DNA of 64,000 nucleotides from Modestobacter sp. VKM Ac-2982 (lineage in GTDB: Bacteria > Actinomycetota > Actinomycetes > Mycobacteriales > Geodermatophilaceae): assembly GCF_026967935.1 (NCBI RefSeq), contig NZ_JAPVBL010000001.1, positions 186,001-250,000 of the forward strand, given 5' to 3'. Position numbers and translations under genes: made by a program. Positions 29,576 through 37,573 of the stretch are shown here, one piece after another (positions within the stretch are counted from its first letter, which is position 1; every line of letters begins with the position of its first letter). A model generated the notes under the pieces. That model worked only from the letters and a program-made list of their open reading frames with translations. It was not told where the DNA came from and did not search any database.

Positions 29576-30619
29576 GTGACCAAGCGCGGCGGTCTGGGGC
29601 GGGGCCTGGCGGCTCTGATCCCCACCAGTGCACCGGCTCCCACGGCGACCCCGGCGGCTCGCGCCGCGGAGGCCGCAGAAGCAGCCGAGGTCGCCGCCAC
29701 CGCGGTCGGCCAGGCCGGGGCCACCCCCGCCGGGCTGCCCGCCCGGACGGCGTCGGTGCACGAGCTCCCGGGCCGCGCCCTCGAGGAGGTCGCCGGTGTG
29801 CCCGGCGCGCAGCTGCGCGAGCTCCCGGTCGACGACATCGTCCCGAACCCGAAGCAGCCGCGGCAGGTCTTCGACGACGAGGCGCTGGAGGAGCTCACCC
29901 ACTCGATCCGAGAGTTCGGGCTCCTGCAGCCGATCGTGGTCCGGGAGGCCAGCGACGGCCGCTACGAGCTCATCATGGGCGAGCGGCGGCTGCGCGCCTC
30001 GCGGGCGGCGGGTCTGGCGACCGTGCCCGCGATCATCCGGGACACCACCGACGACGCGATGCTGCGTGACGCCCTCCTGGAGAACATCCACCGGGTCCAG
30101 CTGAACCCGCTGGAGGAGGCGGCCGCCTACCAGCAGCTGCTCGAGGAGTTCGGCGCCACCCACGAGGAGCTGGCCAGCAAGATCGGGCGCAGCCGCTCCC
30201 AGGTCACCAACACCATCCGGCTGATGAAGCTGCCGGTGAAGGTGCAGACCCGCGTCGCCGCCGGCGTCATCTCGGCCGGTCACGCCCGCGCGCTGCTCGG
30301 TCTCCCCGAGGCCGAGGCGCAGGACGCACTGGCCACCCGGATCGTCGCCGAGGGCATGTCGGTCCGCGCGACCGAGGAGGCCGTCGCGATGGCGGTCGCC
30401 GACTCCCCCACCGCAGCGCGCCGTTCCGCGCGGAAGATCAGCGCCCCGGGGGTCGAGGACCTCGCCGGGCGGCTGTCGGACGTCTTCGAGACCAAGGTGA
30501 AGGTGCAGATCGGTCGCGCCAAGGGCCGGATCGTCGTGGAGTTCGGTTCGGTCGACGATCTGCAGCGGATCGTCGGGATGATGGCCCCGGACATCACCGG
30601 CCGCAGCCAGCAGGACTGA
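29576..30619 (+). CDS. parB: Chromosome partitioning protein ParB
   Basis: CTP-dependent clamp that loads at parS and spreads. It begins [16 protein letters not shown]; after an Ala-rich linker of about 60 residues come the N-terminal CTPase motifs ([41 protein letters not shown]), the helix-turn-helix [19 protein letters not shown] and [12 protein letters not shown], and a C-terminal dimerisation domain. 347 residues. The GTG is preceded by GAGGAGG with a 4-nt spacing. Its sites occur upstream of parA, upstream of gyrB and inside cca. Confidence 0.97.
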   Translation: MTKRGGLGRGLAALIPTSAPAPTATPAARAAEAAEAAEVAATAVGQAGATPAGLPARTASVHELPGRALEEVAGVPGAQLRELPVDDIVPNPKQPRQVFDDEALEELTHSIREFGLLQPIVVREASDGRYELIMGERRLRASRAAGLATVPAIIRDTTDDAMLRDALLENIHRVQLNPLEEAAAYQQLLEEFGATHEELASKIGRSRSQVTNTIRLMKLPVKVQTRVAAGVISAGHARALLGLPEAEAQDALATRIVAEGMSVRATEEAVAMAVADSPTAARRSARKISAPGVEDLAGRLSDVFETKVKVQIGRAKGRIVVEFGSVDDLQRIVGMMAPDITGRSQQD

Positions 30620-30620
30620 C

Positions 30621-30653
30621 GGTGCCGGTTACGTCACAGACGTAACCAGCACC
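30621..30653. terminator. Bidirectional hairpin between parB and the ligase gene
   Basis: ggtgc-c-ggttacgt pairs with acgtaacc-a-gcacc: 8 plus 5 bp separated by one mismatch, loop CACAG. It occupies almost the entire gap between the two convergent stops. Confidence 0.8.
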
Positions 30654-30656
30654 TCG

Positions 30657-31661
30657 TCATCCCGTGATCGGCCCCTCGGCGGCCGCTCGGGCGAGCAGTC
30701 GACCGAGCACGTCGCCGAGGGTGTAGCCGGCCGCCTCGACGGCCATCGGGAACATCGACGTCTCGGTCAACCCCGGGGAGACGTTCACCTCCAGGAACTG
30801 CACCTCGCCGTCCGGGGTGACGATCGCGTCGGTGCGGGACAGACCCGCCAGCCCCAGCACCTCGTGCACCCGCAGGGCCACCTCCGCGGCGCGGGCGGCG
30901 ACCTCGTCGGAGACCCGCGCCGGGGAGTGGTACTCGGTCATCCCGGGCGTGTACCGGGAGGTGTAGTCGAAGACGCCGGACTCCGGGGCGATCTCGACCG
31001 CTGGCAGCGCCTCAGGGCCGTCCCCGAGATCGATCACCGACAGGGCCAGCTCGACCCCGTCGACGAACCGCTCCACCATCACCGTGTCGCCGTAGGCGAA
31101 GCAGCTGACCATCGCGGCCGGGAGGTCCTCGACCCGGCTGACCTTCTGCACGCCGAGCGAGGAGCCACCGGAGGCGGGCTTCACCATCAGCGGGAGTCCG
31201 AGCCGGGCCACGATGAGGTCCAGGACGGCGCCGGCACCCAGTTCCCGGAAGGTGCTGTGCGGGAGCGCGACCCAGTCCGGCGTGGAGATGCCGGCGGTGC
31301 GCACGACCGACTTTGCGGCGGGCTTGTCCCAGGCCAGTCGGCAGGCCGCGGCCGGGGAGCCGACGTACGGCACGCCGGCCAGGTCGAGCACGGCCCGCAG
31401 CGCGCCGTCCTCGCCGGTGGCGCCGTGCAGGGCGATGAAGACCGCGTCGGCCGGTGCGGCGGCCAGGCCGGGCAGCAGCTCGGCGTCGGCATCCCGCATC
31501 TCGGCCTCCACCCCCGCCCGGGTCAGCGCCTCGACCACCTGCCCACCGGAGTTGATGCTGACCTCCCGCTCGAAGGTGAGCCCGCCGGCGAGCACCAGGG
31601 CCCGCAGCGGGGTCGTCCGAGCACCGGGTGCCGCCACCGGTGCGGCCGCCTGGTCGGTCAT
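30657..31661 (-). CDS. ddl: D-alanine--D-alanine ligase family ATP-grasp protein
   Basis: ATP-grasp ligase resembling Ddl, which joins two D-alanines for peptidoglycan. Visible: N-terminal ALVLAGGLTFEREVSINSG, IALHGATGEDG, the ATP-grasp segment LPLMVKPASGGSSLGVQKV and the metal-binding end QFLEVNVSPGLTETSMFP. 334 residues. The ATG at 31661 overlaps the aminotransferase stop (ATGA); the frame continues upstream only as antiparallel shadow. Pairing with an aminotransferase beside parB is unusual for the housekeeping ddl, so the substrate may differ or this may be a second copy. Confidence 0.85.
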   Translation of the reverse strand: MTDQAAAPVAAPGARTTPLRALVLAGGLTFEREVSINSGGQVVEALTRAGVEAEMRDADAELLPGLAAAPADAVFIALHGATGEDGALRAVLDLAGVPYVGSPAAACRLAWDKPAAKSVVRTAGISTPDWVALPHSTFRELGAGAVLDLIVARLGLPLMVKPASGGSSLGVQKVSRVEDLPAAMVSCFAYGDTVMVERFVDGVELALSVIDLGDGPEALPAVEIAPESGVFDYTSRYTPGMTEYHSPARVSDEVAARAAEVALRVHEVLGLAGLSRTDAIVTPDGEVQFLEVNVSPGLTETSMFPMAVEAAGYTLGDVLGRLLARAAAEGPITG

Positions 31662-33100
31662 GGCTGACGGTCCTCGCTCTGGTCGCTGTTCGCCGGCCCG
31701 ATCACCGGTGGCGGGGTCGGTCGGCCGCTGGCCGGCCGGGTCGTGGCCGGGCCGACCGCCCGGAACGTCCCGGTGTCGACGGCGTCGAAGGTGGAGTGCA
31801 GGTCCAGCTCGGCCTCGATGACCCGGGCCAGTCGGCGGACGCCCTCCCGGATCCGGTCCGGCTCGGGATAGCAGTAGGACAGCCGCATGTGCTCCCGGCC
31901 GCCACCGTCGGCGTAGAAGCCGATCCCGGGCACGTAGGCGACGTGCGCAGCGACCGCGCGGGGCTGCATCAACTTGGCGTCCAGGCCGTGCGGCAGCTTC
32001 AGCCAGACGTAGAACCCGCCATCCGGCTTCGTCCAGCTGGTGCCCGGCGGCATGAGGGCGGTGAGCGACTCCAGCGTGGCGTCGCGCCGCTCGCGGTACA
32101 GCTCGGTGAAGACCTTGATCTGCTCGCGCCAGGGCTGGGTGTCCAGGTAGCGGGCCACGGCGTACTGGGTGAGCGACGGCGGGCAGAGCACCTGGGCCTC
32201 GGTCGCGAGCACCAGCTTCTCCCGCACCGCCAGCGGGGCGAGCACCCAGCCCACGCGCAGGCCCGGGGAGAAGGTCTTGGAGAACGAGCCCAGGTAGATG
32301 ATCCGGTGCTCGTTGCGGGCGCGCAGGGCGCGCATCGGCTCCTGGTCGAAGCCGAGCAGCCCGTACGGGTTGTCCTCGATGACCAGCAGGTCGTACTGCT
32401 CGGCGATCGCGACGATCGCCTCGCGGCGCGGCTCGCTCAGCGTGACGCCGGCGGGGTTGTGGAAGTTGGGCACCGTGTAGAGGAACTTCACCCGGTCGCC
32501 GCGGGCCCGGCACTCCAGCAGGGCCTCCTCCAGCGCCTCGGGGATCAGCCCGTCGTCGTCCATCGCGACGTGCCGGACCTGGGCCTGGGCCGCCTGGAAG
32601 ACCCCGAGCGCCCCGACGTAGGACGGCGCCTCGGCGAGGATGACGTCACCCGGGTCGACGAACACGCGGGTGACCAGGTCGAGCGCCTGCTGGGAGCCGA
32701 CGGTGACGACCACCTCGCTGGGCGAGGCGTCGGTGATGCCCTCCAGCGCCATGACGTCGCAGATCCGCTCCCGCAGCCGGGGGTCGCCCTGGCCGGAGCC
32801 GTACTGCAGCGTCTGGGCGCCCATCCCCGACACCAGCTCGCCGATCATCGACCCGACGGCGTCGAGGGGCAGGGCGGTGACGGCGGGCATGCCGCCGGCG
32901 AGCGAGACGACCTCGGGGCGGCTCACCACGGAGAACAGCGCCCGGATCTCCGAGCTCTTCATGCCGTGGGTGCGTGCTGCGTACCGGTCTGCCAGCGGGT
33001 CCAGCCGCGGGTGCCGCGGGGAGACGTGCGGGGACGCACCGCTGGAGTGCGCCCCGGCCTGACCGGTTCCGACCGAGGGGCCGGGCACAGGAGGGGTCAC
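31658..33100 (-). CDS. PLP-dependent aminotransferase, class I/II (2-aminoadipate/MocR-like)
   Basis: Fold-type I aminotransferase of 480 residues. The PLP lysine is Lys275 in LGSFSKTFSPGLRVGW; other marks are VTVGSQQALDLVTRVFVDPGD, VPNFHNPAGVTLSEPRR, EDNPYGLLGF and the C-terminal arginine region HMRLSYCYPEPDRI. This pattern is closest to LysN/aromatic/2-aminoadipate aminotransferases; the amino donor is not readable. No DNA-binding domain is present. Its GTG lies 7 nt after TAGACT, suggesting a leaderless transcript. The downstream ligase overlaps by 4 nt, so the two likely act together. Confidence 0.9.
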   Translation of the reverse strand: MTPPVPGPSVGTGQAGAHSSGASPHVSPRHPRLDPLADRYAARTHGMKSSEIRALFSVVSRPEVVSLAGGMPAVTALPLDAVGSMIGELVSGMGAQTLQYGSGQGDPRLRERICDVMALEGITDASPSEVVVTVGSQQALDLVTRVFVDPGDVILAEAPSYVGALGVFQAAQAQVRHVAMDDDGLIPEALEEALLECRARGDRVKFLYTVPNFHNPAGVTLSEPRREAIVAIAEQYDLLVIEDNPYGLLGFDQEPMRALRARNEHRIIYLGSFSKTFSPGLRVGWVLAPLAVREKLVLATEAQVLCPPSLTQYAVARYLDTQPWREQIKVFTELYRERRDATLESLTALMPPGTSWTKPDGGFYVWLKLPHGLDAKLMQPRAVAAHVAYVPGIGFYADGGGREHMRLSYCYPEPDRIREGVRRLARVIEAELDLHSTFDAVDTGTFRAVGPATTRPASGRPTPPPVIGPANSDQSEDRQP

Positions 33101-33107
33101 CCCTGGA

Positions 33108-33113
33108 AGTCTA
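33108..33113 (-). promoter_or_regulatory. Leaderless-type promoter of the aminotransferase gene
   Basis: TAGACT (minus strand) is followed by 7 nt and then the GTG start, the spacing expected if transcription begins at the start codon. Confidence 0.6.
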
Positions 33114-33136
33114 TGCCCCGACCCCGGACCGGCCGT

Positions 33137-34267
33137 TCAGCCGCGGGCGGGCAGCAGGAAGGTGCCGGTGGGCGGGTCGGCGTCGGCGGGCAGGAACAGC
33201 CGCTGGACGGCGGCCACGACCGCCTGTGCGACGGTGCTGCGCAACCGGGCGTCCAGCAGCAGCAGCCGGTCGACCGGGTGGGAGAGGTAGCCGCAGTCGA
33301 CCCGGACCGCGGGCATCCTGGTCATCCGCAGGATGTCCCAGGTCTTGGGGTGCGAGCCACAGTCGAGCATCCCGGTGCGGGCGATGACCTCGCGGCGCAC
33401 CAGGTTGGCGAACTCCTCGCCGACCGTGGAGCTCGCGCCGGATCCGGTGCCGTAGTAGTAGCTGGCGACACCGCGGGCGTGCGCCGACCCGTGGGCCTCC
33501 ATGTGCAGGGAGAGGAAGAGGTCGGCGCGGGCCTGGTTCGCGAAGGCGGTGCGGTCCTCGGCGGTCGGGTCGACGGTGCGGCCGCGGGTGAGGTAGACCG
33601 TGGCGCCGGCGGCGGCCAGGCGGCCCTCGATCCGGGAGGCGAGGTCGAACACCAGGTCGGACTCGGTGGTCTCCCCGGCCGTGTACCCGCTGTCGTCGCC
33701 CCCGTGGCCGGGGTCGATGACGATGACCCGCCCGATCAGGTGCGGCCCGGAGTCGACGAGGTAGGCGCTCTGCCGGAGCAACTGCGGCCGACCGCCGGTG
33801 ACCCGGCGGCCCAGCTGCTTGAGCGCCCGGAGGGTGGCCGGACCGCACGTGCCGTCGGCGGTCAGCCCGTAGTCGCGCTGGAAGGCCCGCAGCCCCAGCT
33901 CGGTGTCGGCGCCCAGCATGCCGTCGGCCCGGCCGGCGTCGTAGCCGAGCTCCAGCAGCAGCTCCTGCAGCCGGCGGACGTCGTCGCCGCGGGTGGGCCG
34001 CTCGGGGTCGAACCGCAGCAGCCGGTCGCCCAGCGACCAGCGGGCCTCGTGCAGGGCGCGGTAGGTCTCGTCACCGACCCGGCCGTCGACGGAGAGCCCA
34101 CGCACCTGCTGGAAGTGCCGGACGGCGAGCTCGGTCGCTGCGTCGTAGGCCGACTCCTCGGGCCGTTCCGGTCGCGCCGGCTCGTCGGCCAGCAGGCCGA
34201 GGGAACGGAGCATGGCCTGCACCTCCGCCACGGCGGGGCCGGTGCTGCCAGGTCGCAGGACGTCCAT
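33137..34267 (-). CDS. cwlM: CwlM-like amidase-fold protein with peptidoglycan-binding domains
   Basis: Two peptidoglycan-binding-1 repeats (about residues 5-75 and 92-152) precede an Amidase_3 domain (181-360). There is no signal peptide, as in mycobacterial CwlM, a cytoplasmic PknB substrate that activates MurA when phosphorylated. Zinc-ligand positions are His188 (DPGHGG), Glu202 and His255 (SLHME). The usual catalytic Glu near the end (normally V-x-V-E-x-G) is Asp324 in VRVDCGYLSH. The ATG at 34267 gives 376 residues; a longer reading has no family features. Gene order with trxA-trxB-murJ matches mycobacteria. Confidence 0.88.
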   Translation of the reverse strand: MDVLRPGSTGPAVAEVQAMLRSLGLLADEPARPERPEESAYDAATELAVRHFQQVRGLSVDGRVGDETYRALHEARWSLGDRLLRFDPERPTRGDDVRRLQELLLELGYDAGRADGMLGADTELGLRAFQRDYGLTADGTCGPATLRALKQLGRRVTGGRPQLLRQSAYLVDSGPHLIGRVIVIDPGHGGDDSGYTAGETTESDLVFDLASRIEGRLAAAGATVYLTRGRTVDPTAEDRTAFANQARADLFLSLHMEAHGSAHARGVASYYYGTGSGASSTVGEEFANLVRREVIARTGMLDCGSHPKTWDILRMTRMPAVRVDCGYLSHPVDRLLLLDARLRSTVAQAVVAAVQRLFLPADADPPTGTFLLPARG

Positions 34268-34405
34268 GCGGAGGTCGTCGCTCCTCGCTCGGGTCGGGGT
34301 GGCCGGTGGGTGACGCTGGAGACGATTGTGGCGGGTGTGCACGATCGAGCAGTGCACCGGGTTGTCCGCTGCCCCCCTCCGGGTGAGCGGCAAGCCGGAA
34401 CGGAC

Positions 34406-34439
34406 GAGGCCCGCCCGTCCGGGGGGACGGGCGGGCCTC
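34406..34439 (-). terminator. Strong hairpin terminator after trxA
   Basis: A perfect 15-bp stem with a GGGG loop: gaggcccgcccgtcc pairs with ggacgggcgggcctc. It begins 64 nt after the trxA stop and ends the trxB-trxA unit before cwlM. Confidence 0.85.
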
Positions 34440-34502
34440 ACCGTGGTTCGGACGCCGTGGCGGGGCACGGCCTCCCGTCGGCCGGTACCCGGCCCGACGG
34501 GA

Positions 34503-34832
34503 TCAGAGGTAGTCGGACAGGTCCGAGAGGATGGCGCCCTTGGGCTTGGCGCCGATGATGCTCTTGACCGGCTTGCCACCCTGGAAGACCGTCATGGTCG
34601 GGATCGACATGACCTGGTAGTCGCGGGCGATCTGCGGGTTCTCGTCGATGTTGAGCTTCGCGATCGTCAACTTGTCGGCGTGCTCGGCCGCGATCTCCTC
34701 CAGCACGGGGGCGACCATCTTGCACGGCCCGCACCACTCGGCCCAGAAGTCGACCAGAACGGGCTTGTCGCTGCCCAGGACGTCACTGGCGAAGCTCGCG
34801 TCGGTGACGGTCACGGTGTTCTTGCCTGCCAT
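34503..34832 (-). CDS. trxA: Thioredoxin
   Basis: Small cytoplasmic disulfide reductase of 109 residues with the active site WCGPC (Cys34, Cys37), the cis-proline region SIPTMTVF and a typical C-terminus. It is reduced by the thioredoxin reductase encoded 58 nt upstream on the same strand. A ribosome binding site AAGGAG lies before the ATG. Position next to cwlM and trxB matches the mycobacterial trxB2-trxC-cwlM set. Confidence 0.98.
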   Translation of the reverse strand: MAGKNTVTVTDASFASDVLGSDKPVLVDFWAEWCGPCKMVAPVLEEIAAEHADKLTIAKLNIDENPQIARDYQVMSIPTMTVFQGGKPVKSIIGAKPKGAILSDLSDYL

Positions 34833-34890
34833 GGTGCTGCTCCTTGTTCAGAGGGGACGGTGCAGTCTGTGGTTCTGCGCAGTCGCTGGT

Positions 34891-35907
34891 TCAGCGCTCG
34901 TCGAAGGTCTCGGCGAGCCAGCGCTCGGCGTCGATCGCCGCGGCGGCACCGGTGCCGGCCGAGGTGATCGCCTGCCGGTAGATGTGGTCGACGACGTCGC
35001 CGCAGGCGAACACGCCATCGATGGTGGTGCGGGTCGTCGGGTGGTCGACCACCACGTACCCCTCGTCGTCCAGCTTCAACTGCCCGACGAAGAGCTCGGT
35101 GCGGGGGTCGTGGCCGATCGCGACGAACAGGCCGCTGACCGGCATCTTCTCGGTCGTGCCGGTGGCGATGTCGGTCAGTTCGACGGCCTCGACCGTGGTG
35201 TCGCCGTGCACGTCCGTGACCTGCTTGCCCAGCGCCCAGCGGATCTTCGCGTTGTCCTGTGCGCGCTTCTGCATGATCTTCGAGGCGCGGAGCTCCTCGC
35301 GGCGGTGCACCACGGTGACGGACTTGGCGAAGCGGGTGAGGAAGGTGGCCTCCTCCATCGCCGAGTCGCCACCGCCCACGACCACGATGTCCTGGTCGCG
35401 GAAGAAGAAGCCGTCACAGGTGGCACAGGCGGAGACGCCGCGGCCGAGCAGGCGCTGCTCGTTGTCCAGTCCGAGGTAGCGGTACTTGGAGCCGGTCGCC
35501 ACGATCACCGCGTGCGCGCGGTGCACCTCGTCGCCCACCTTGACCACCTTGGGGTCGACGGTGAGGTCGACCTCGGTGACGTCCCGGGCGACCAACTCCG
35601 CGCCGAAGCGCTCGGCCTGGGTGCGCATGTCGTCCATGAGCTGGGGGCCCTGGATGCCCTCCGGGAAGCCGGGGAAGTTCTCGACCTCGGTGGTCGTCAT
35701 CAGGGCGCCGCCGAACTGGGAGCCCTCGAACACCAGCGGGTGCAGGTTCGCGCGGGCGGCGTACGTGGCAGCGGTGTACCCGGCGGGACCGGACCCGATG
35801 ATGATCAGGTCGCGGATCCCGTCGTGCTCCGCCGGGGGGATGGCGGGCGGCCCGTCGGTCGAGACCGCGGGACCGGGCGTCGGCTGGTTCGTCGTCACGG
35901 GGCGCAC
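34891..35907 (-). CDS. trxB: Thioredoxin reductase (NADPH)
   Basis: FAD enzyme passing electrons from NADPH to thioredoxin. FAD motif [13 protein letters not shown] (about residues 35-47), redox pair Cys161/Cys164 in [13 protein letters not shown] motif [13 protein letters not shown], and the second FAD motif DGVFACGDV. The first 30 residues are a Pro-rich extension. The GTG start sits 7 nt after TAGGCT, consistent with a leaderless mRNA. trxA follows on the same strand. 338 residues. Confidence 0.97.
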   Translation of the reverse strand: MRPVTTNQPTPGPAVSTDGPPAIPPAEHDGIRDLIIIGSGPAGYTAATYAARANLHPLVFEGSQFGGALMTTTEVENFPGFPEGIQGPQLMDDMRTQAERFGAELVARDVTEVDLTVDPKVVKVGDEVHRAHAVIVATGSKYRYLGLDNEQRLLGRGVSACATCDGFFFRDQDIVVVGGGDSAMEEATFLTRFAKSVTVVHRREELRASKIMQKRAQDNAKIRWALGKQVTDVHGDTTVEAVELTDIATGTTEKMPVSGLFVAIGHDPRTELFVGQLKLDDEGYVVVDHPTTRTTIDGVFACGDVVDHIYRQAITSAGTGAAAAIDAERWLAETFDER

Positions 35908-35914
35908 AACGGCC

Positions 35915-35920
35915 AGCCTA
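35915..35920 (-). promoter_or_regulatory. Leaderless-type promoter of trxB
   Basis: TAGGCT on the minus strand, 7 nt, then GTG. No separate ribosome binding site is seen. Confidence 0.6.
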
Positions 35921-35958
35921 GGACGCGCATTCCCGGCCTGACCCCTCCCGGGGGGCGG

Positions 35959-37503
35959 TCAGCCGGCTGCGGTGACGGTGACCTCGGCCAGGTCGGCGCT
36001 GAAGCCGTCGTCGACGGGCACCAGGCCGGTCACCCAGACCAGCACGTAGCGGGTGGTGGCCGGCTCGCCGAAGGCCAGCACGTCGTCGCCGGTGAGCTCT
36101 CCCGAGGCGGCGACCGGGAAGGACTCCAGTGCGGCGTCCGGTGAGCCGCCGGTGCGCACCTCGACCGTCGCCCCGGGCTGGGTGGTCCGGAGCGCGACCC
36201 CACCGACCGTCTGCTCGCTGCCCAGGTCGTACAGGACGCCGACACCTGGCTTGAGGTTCCCGAAGTCGGCCGAGCCCCGGTAGTTCAGCGTCGACCACGC
36301 GGTGCTCACGTCACCGTCGTAGGACAGCGGGACGTCGTCGTCGTTCTCCGGCTCCCCGTCGCCGAACGGGTCGAACACCGTGGCGCCGGTGATGGGCACC
36401 GGGGCCCCGACGGCCGGGGGGGCCGCAGCCGGCTCCTCGGCCGGGTCGGCCCCTGCGGTGACGCTCGGCTGCGGCGTCGACCCGGTCGGACCGCCCTCGA
36501 CGCTGCCGGCCACGGAGAGCACGTTGGTGCCGAACCACCAGCCGATGGCGACGACCAGCGCCAGCGCCAGCAGGGGCAACCCGATCACGGCCAGCCGCCG
36601 CCGGGCGGACGGCGCCGGCTCGGTGTCCGCCGGGTCGCCGTCCGCCGCGGCGAAGGTCTCGTCGAGGACGAGGTCGTCCTCGTCCTCGGCCCGGTGGCTG
36701 CCCGGTCCGGCGGAGAGCGGGCGCGGCAGGGCCGCCCCGGGCACCGGCGGGAGGCGGTGCCGGCCCATCCGGACCGGCTCCTCCTCGTCGACCTCGCGCC
36801 GAGCGGCCTCCTGCGGGCCGGTGCGCGGGCGGTCGGCGAGCAGCGACACCATCGTGCTGACGCTCGACAGGCCGGTGGCCGGGTCGGTGGAGCGGGCCCG
36901 GCGCACCAGGGCGGCGAGGTCGGTCGAGGCGATCTCGTCGGGGCGGCCGCCGGTCAGACACAGCTCCAGCAGCGCCCCGAGCGCGGTGATGTCGCCCTTC
37001 TCGGTGCCGACGGCGGCCGGCACCGACAGCAGGCCCACCAGGCCGCCGGGGCGCAGGACGACGTGCTCGGGGGTGAGGCCGCCGACGGCCAGACCCACCC
37101 GGTGGGCCTCGGCGACCCCCTCGGCCAGCCGGCGGACCACCGCACGGGCCTCCCGCTCGGACAGCGGGCCGTCGGTGGCGAGCCGGTCGGAGAGCCGGAT
37201 GCCCTCGATCCACTCGTTGACGACGTAGGCGGCGCCGCCGGGCTCGCTGCGGCCGGTGCCCTCGGCGGCGTCGTAGACCATCGCCAGTGCGGGGGTGGCC
37301 AGCCCACCGGCGGTCAGCGCCCGGTTGATCCACTCGCGCGCGGCCGGGCCGCCCGGGGTGTGCACCCGCAGGGCCACGTCGCGGTTGAGCACCCGGTCAC
37401 GGGCGCGCCAGGACCGGATGACCCCGGTGGGCGTCTCCTCGTCGGGCGCCACCTGGTCCAGCGGGCGGTAGCGATCGGGCAGGCCGGTTGTCGTCGACGT
37501 CAC
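35959..37503 (-). CDS. Membrane pseudokinase with extracellular discoidin-like domain (MviN partner)
   Basis: The N-terminal ~270 residues have a kinase-like fold but lack catalysis: the ATP lysine is Arg (VALRVH), the HRD loop reads VGLAVGGLTPEHVVL without Asp, and DFG is missing. One membrane helix at about residues 320-342 (RRLAVIGLPLLALALVVAIG) is followed by an extracellular beta-rich domain with STAWSTLNYRG, like F5/8 C-type sugar-binding modules. In mycobacteria the same pseudokinase is fused to MviN/MurJ and recruits the FHA protein FhaA when phosphorylated by PknB. Here it is a separate gene 70 nt after murJ. The start at GTG 37503 is the least certain point. Confidence 0.85.
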   Translation of the reverse strand: MTSTTTGLPDRYRPLDQVAPDEETPTGVIRSWRARDRVLNRDVALRVHTPGGPAAREWINRALTAGGLATPALAMVYDAAEGTGRSEPGGAAYVVNEWIEGIRLSDRLATDGPLSEREARAVVRRLAEGVAEAHRVGLAVGGLTPEHVVLRPGGLVGLLSVPAAVGTEKGDITALGALLELCLTGGRPDEIASTDLAALVRRARSTDPATGLSSVSTMVSLLADRPRTGPQEAARREVDEEEPVRMGRHRLPPVPGAALPRPLSAGPGSHRAEDEDDLVLDETFAAADGDPADTEPAPSARRRLAVIGLPLLALALVVAIGWWFGTNVLSVAGSVEGGPTGSTPQPSVTAGADPAEEPAAAPPAVGAPVPITGATVFDPFGDGEPENDDDVPLSYDGDVSTAWSTLNYRGSADFGNLKPGVGVLYDLGSEQTVGGVALRTTQPGATVEVRTGGSPDAALESFPVAASGELTGDDVLAFGEPATTRYVLVWVTGLVPVDDGFSADLAEVTVTAAG

Positions 37504-37573
37504 GGACGCTGCCGACCCCCTGGTCACTCTCGGCCGGGAACGGCGTCCCCGGTTCCGGCCGCGAGGCCGTCGG

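Noticed and set aside
35938-35962. ctgacc...ggtcag hairpin at the pseudokinase stop
   Set aside because: The 6-bp stem includes the stop codon and has a poorly paired interior; too weak to call a terminator.
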